This document shows positions 5,962 through 6,171 of a stretch of DNA of 6,171 bases, one piece after another; the stretch's first letter is position 1; each line of letters begins with the position of its first letter. Below the pieces are notes generated by a model. The model saw only the letters and a program-made list of their open reading frames with translations, was not told the origin of the DNA and made no database searches. A program made the position numbers and the translations under genes. The DNA is from Firmicutes bacterium UBA4882 (GTDB taxonomy: Bacteria > Bacillota > UBA4882). The stretch is taken from contig DHDG01000036.1 of NCBI GenBank assembly GCA_002399265.1, positions 78,544-84,714 on the forward strand, read 5' to 3'.

Positions 5962-6035
5962 AGTGGTTTCGGAAAGCGTATTGGCATCAATCGGAACGTC
6001 CGTAAGTTATCCCCAGCAATGACAGACATTTTGCG

Positions 6036-6064
6036 CTGACAGGACAATATTCGGCGGTTATAAT
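6036..6064 (+). promoter_or_regulatory. Predicted sigma-A promoter of the riboswitch transcript
   Basis: CTGACA (6036-6041) and TATAAT (6059-6064) are separated by exactly 17 bases, with five of six and six of six consensus bases. Transcription should start near 6071, about 20 bases before the first conserved bases of the riboswitch. The bases from the spmB stop to here (5962-6035) show no gene and no convincing terminator. Confidence 0.7.
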
Positions 6065-6091
6065 AATCTTTGTTGACTCTAAGCATAGTGT

Positions 6092-6171
6092 ATCCGACTT
6101 GCTGTAACGGCAGGGGCGGGGGACAGGCCGGCCAAACTGATGGCCTGGGGTGAATCCGCATTTCGGGCGGT
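6092..6171 (+). ncRNA. c-di-AMP riboswitch (ydaO-yuaA type), 5' part, cut by window edge
   Basis: This is the 5' half of the leader RNA that senses cyclic di-AMP and usually switches its gene off when bound. GGGGGAC (6118-6124) is followed by a stem AGGCC/GGCCT (6125-6129 with 6142-6146). Next come the family signature GGGGTGAATCC (6147-6157) and a second stem CCGC/GCGG (6156-6159 with 6167-6170). This order matches the ydaO family as I know it (GGGGGACCC, hairpin, GGGGYGAAUC, hairpin, UAGGG). CTTGC at 6098-6102 would form the 5' side of the closing stem, expected to pair with GCAAG beyond the window. The remaining half and the controlled gene are not visible. Typical targets are cell-wall hydrolases and potassium or osmolyte transporters. 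The exact 5' boundary is approximate. Confidence 0.82.

Noticed and set aside
6073..6078. TTGACT as a -35 box upstream of the riboswitch
   Set aside because: No -10 box lies 16-18 bases downstream, and CTGACA-17-TATAAT just upstream is clearly better.

Overview
The window reads as a chromosomal housekeeping segment of an endospore-forming member of the Bacillota. Four minus-strand genes (whiA, rpoN, cggR, gap) are followed, in the opposite direction, by the spore maturation pair spmA-spmB and then by the first part of a c-di-AMP (ydaO-type) riboswitch cut by the right edge. Spore genes, CggR control of gap, WhiA and strong GGAGG ribosome binding sites all fit Bacillota. Moderate GC, and a sigma-54 gene between whiA and cggR, would suit Negativicutes (Sporomusa/Pelosinus type) or a related clostridial lineage. 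That placement is inference from gene content, not a measured phylogeny.

Left part, minus strand, read from right to left: whiA (TTG start, 4682-3738) is followed after 15 bases by rpoN (3722-2334), so the two look translationally linked. A promoter (TTGCAG-17-TAAAAT, 2322-2294) begins 11 bases after the rpoN stop and should drive cggR (2019-985) and gap (941 to beyond base 1). Its roughly 270-base leader holds three copies of a GGGG-N8-CCCC palindrome. Two are in tandem with centres 21 bp apart (2214-2250), and one lies just upstream of the cggR ribosome binding site (2053-2068). The arrangement resembles the known tandem operator of Bacillus subtilis CggR and is the most interesting regulatory signal here. 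CggR senses fructose-1,6-bisphosphate and represses gap, so the unit is a self-regulated glycolytic operon, probably continuing into pgk/tpi/eno outside the window.

Right part, plus strand: a 137-bp divergent intergenic region separates whiA from spmA (4820-5437), which overlaps spmB (5434-5961) by ATGA. SpmA and SpmB are membrane proteins needed for spore core dehydration. After spmB there is no clear terminator. A good sigma-A promoter (CTGACA-17-TATAAT, 6036-6064) precedes the conserved 5' half of a c-di-AMP riboswitch (about 6092-6171). The gene it controls is outside the window.

No mobile element, CRISPR array, tRNA or rRNA was seen. All long open frames other than the six genes listed are shadows of those genes.
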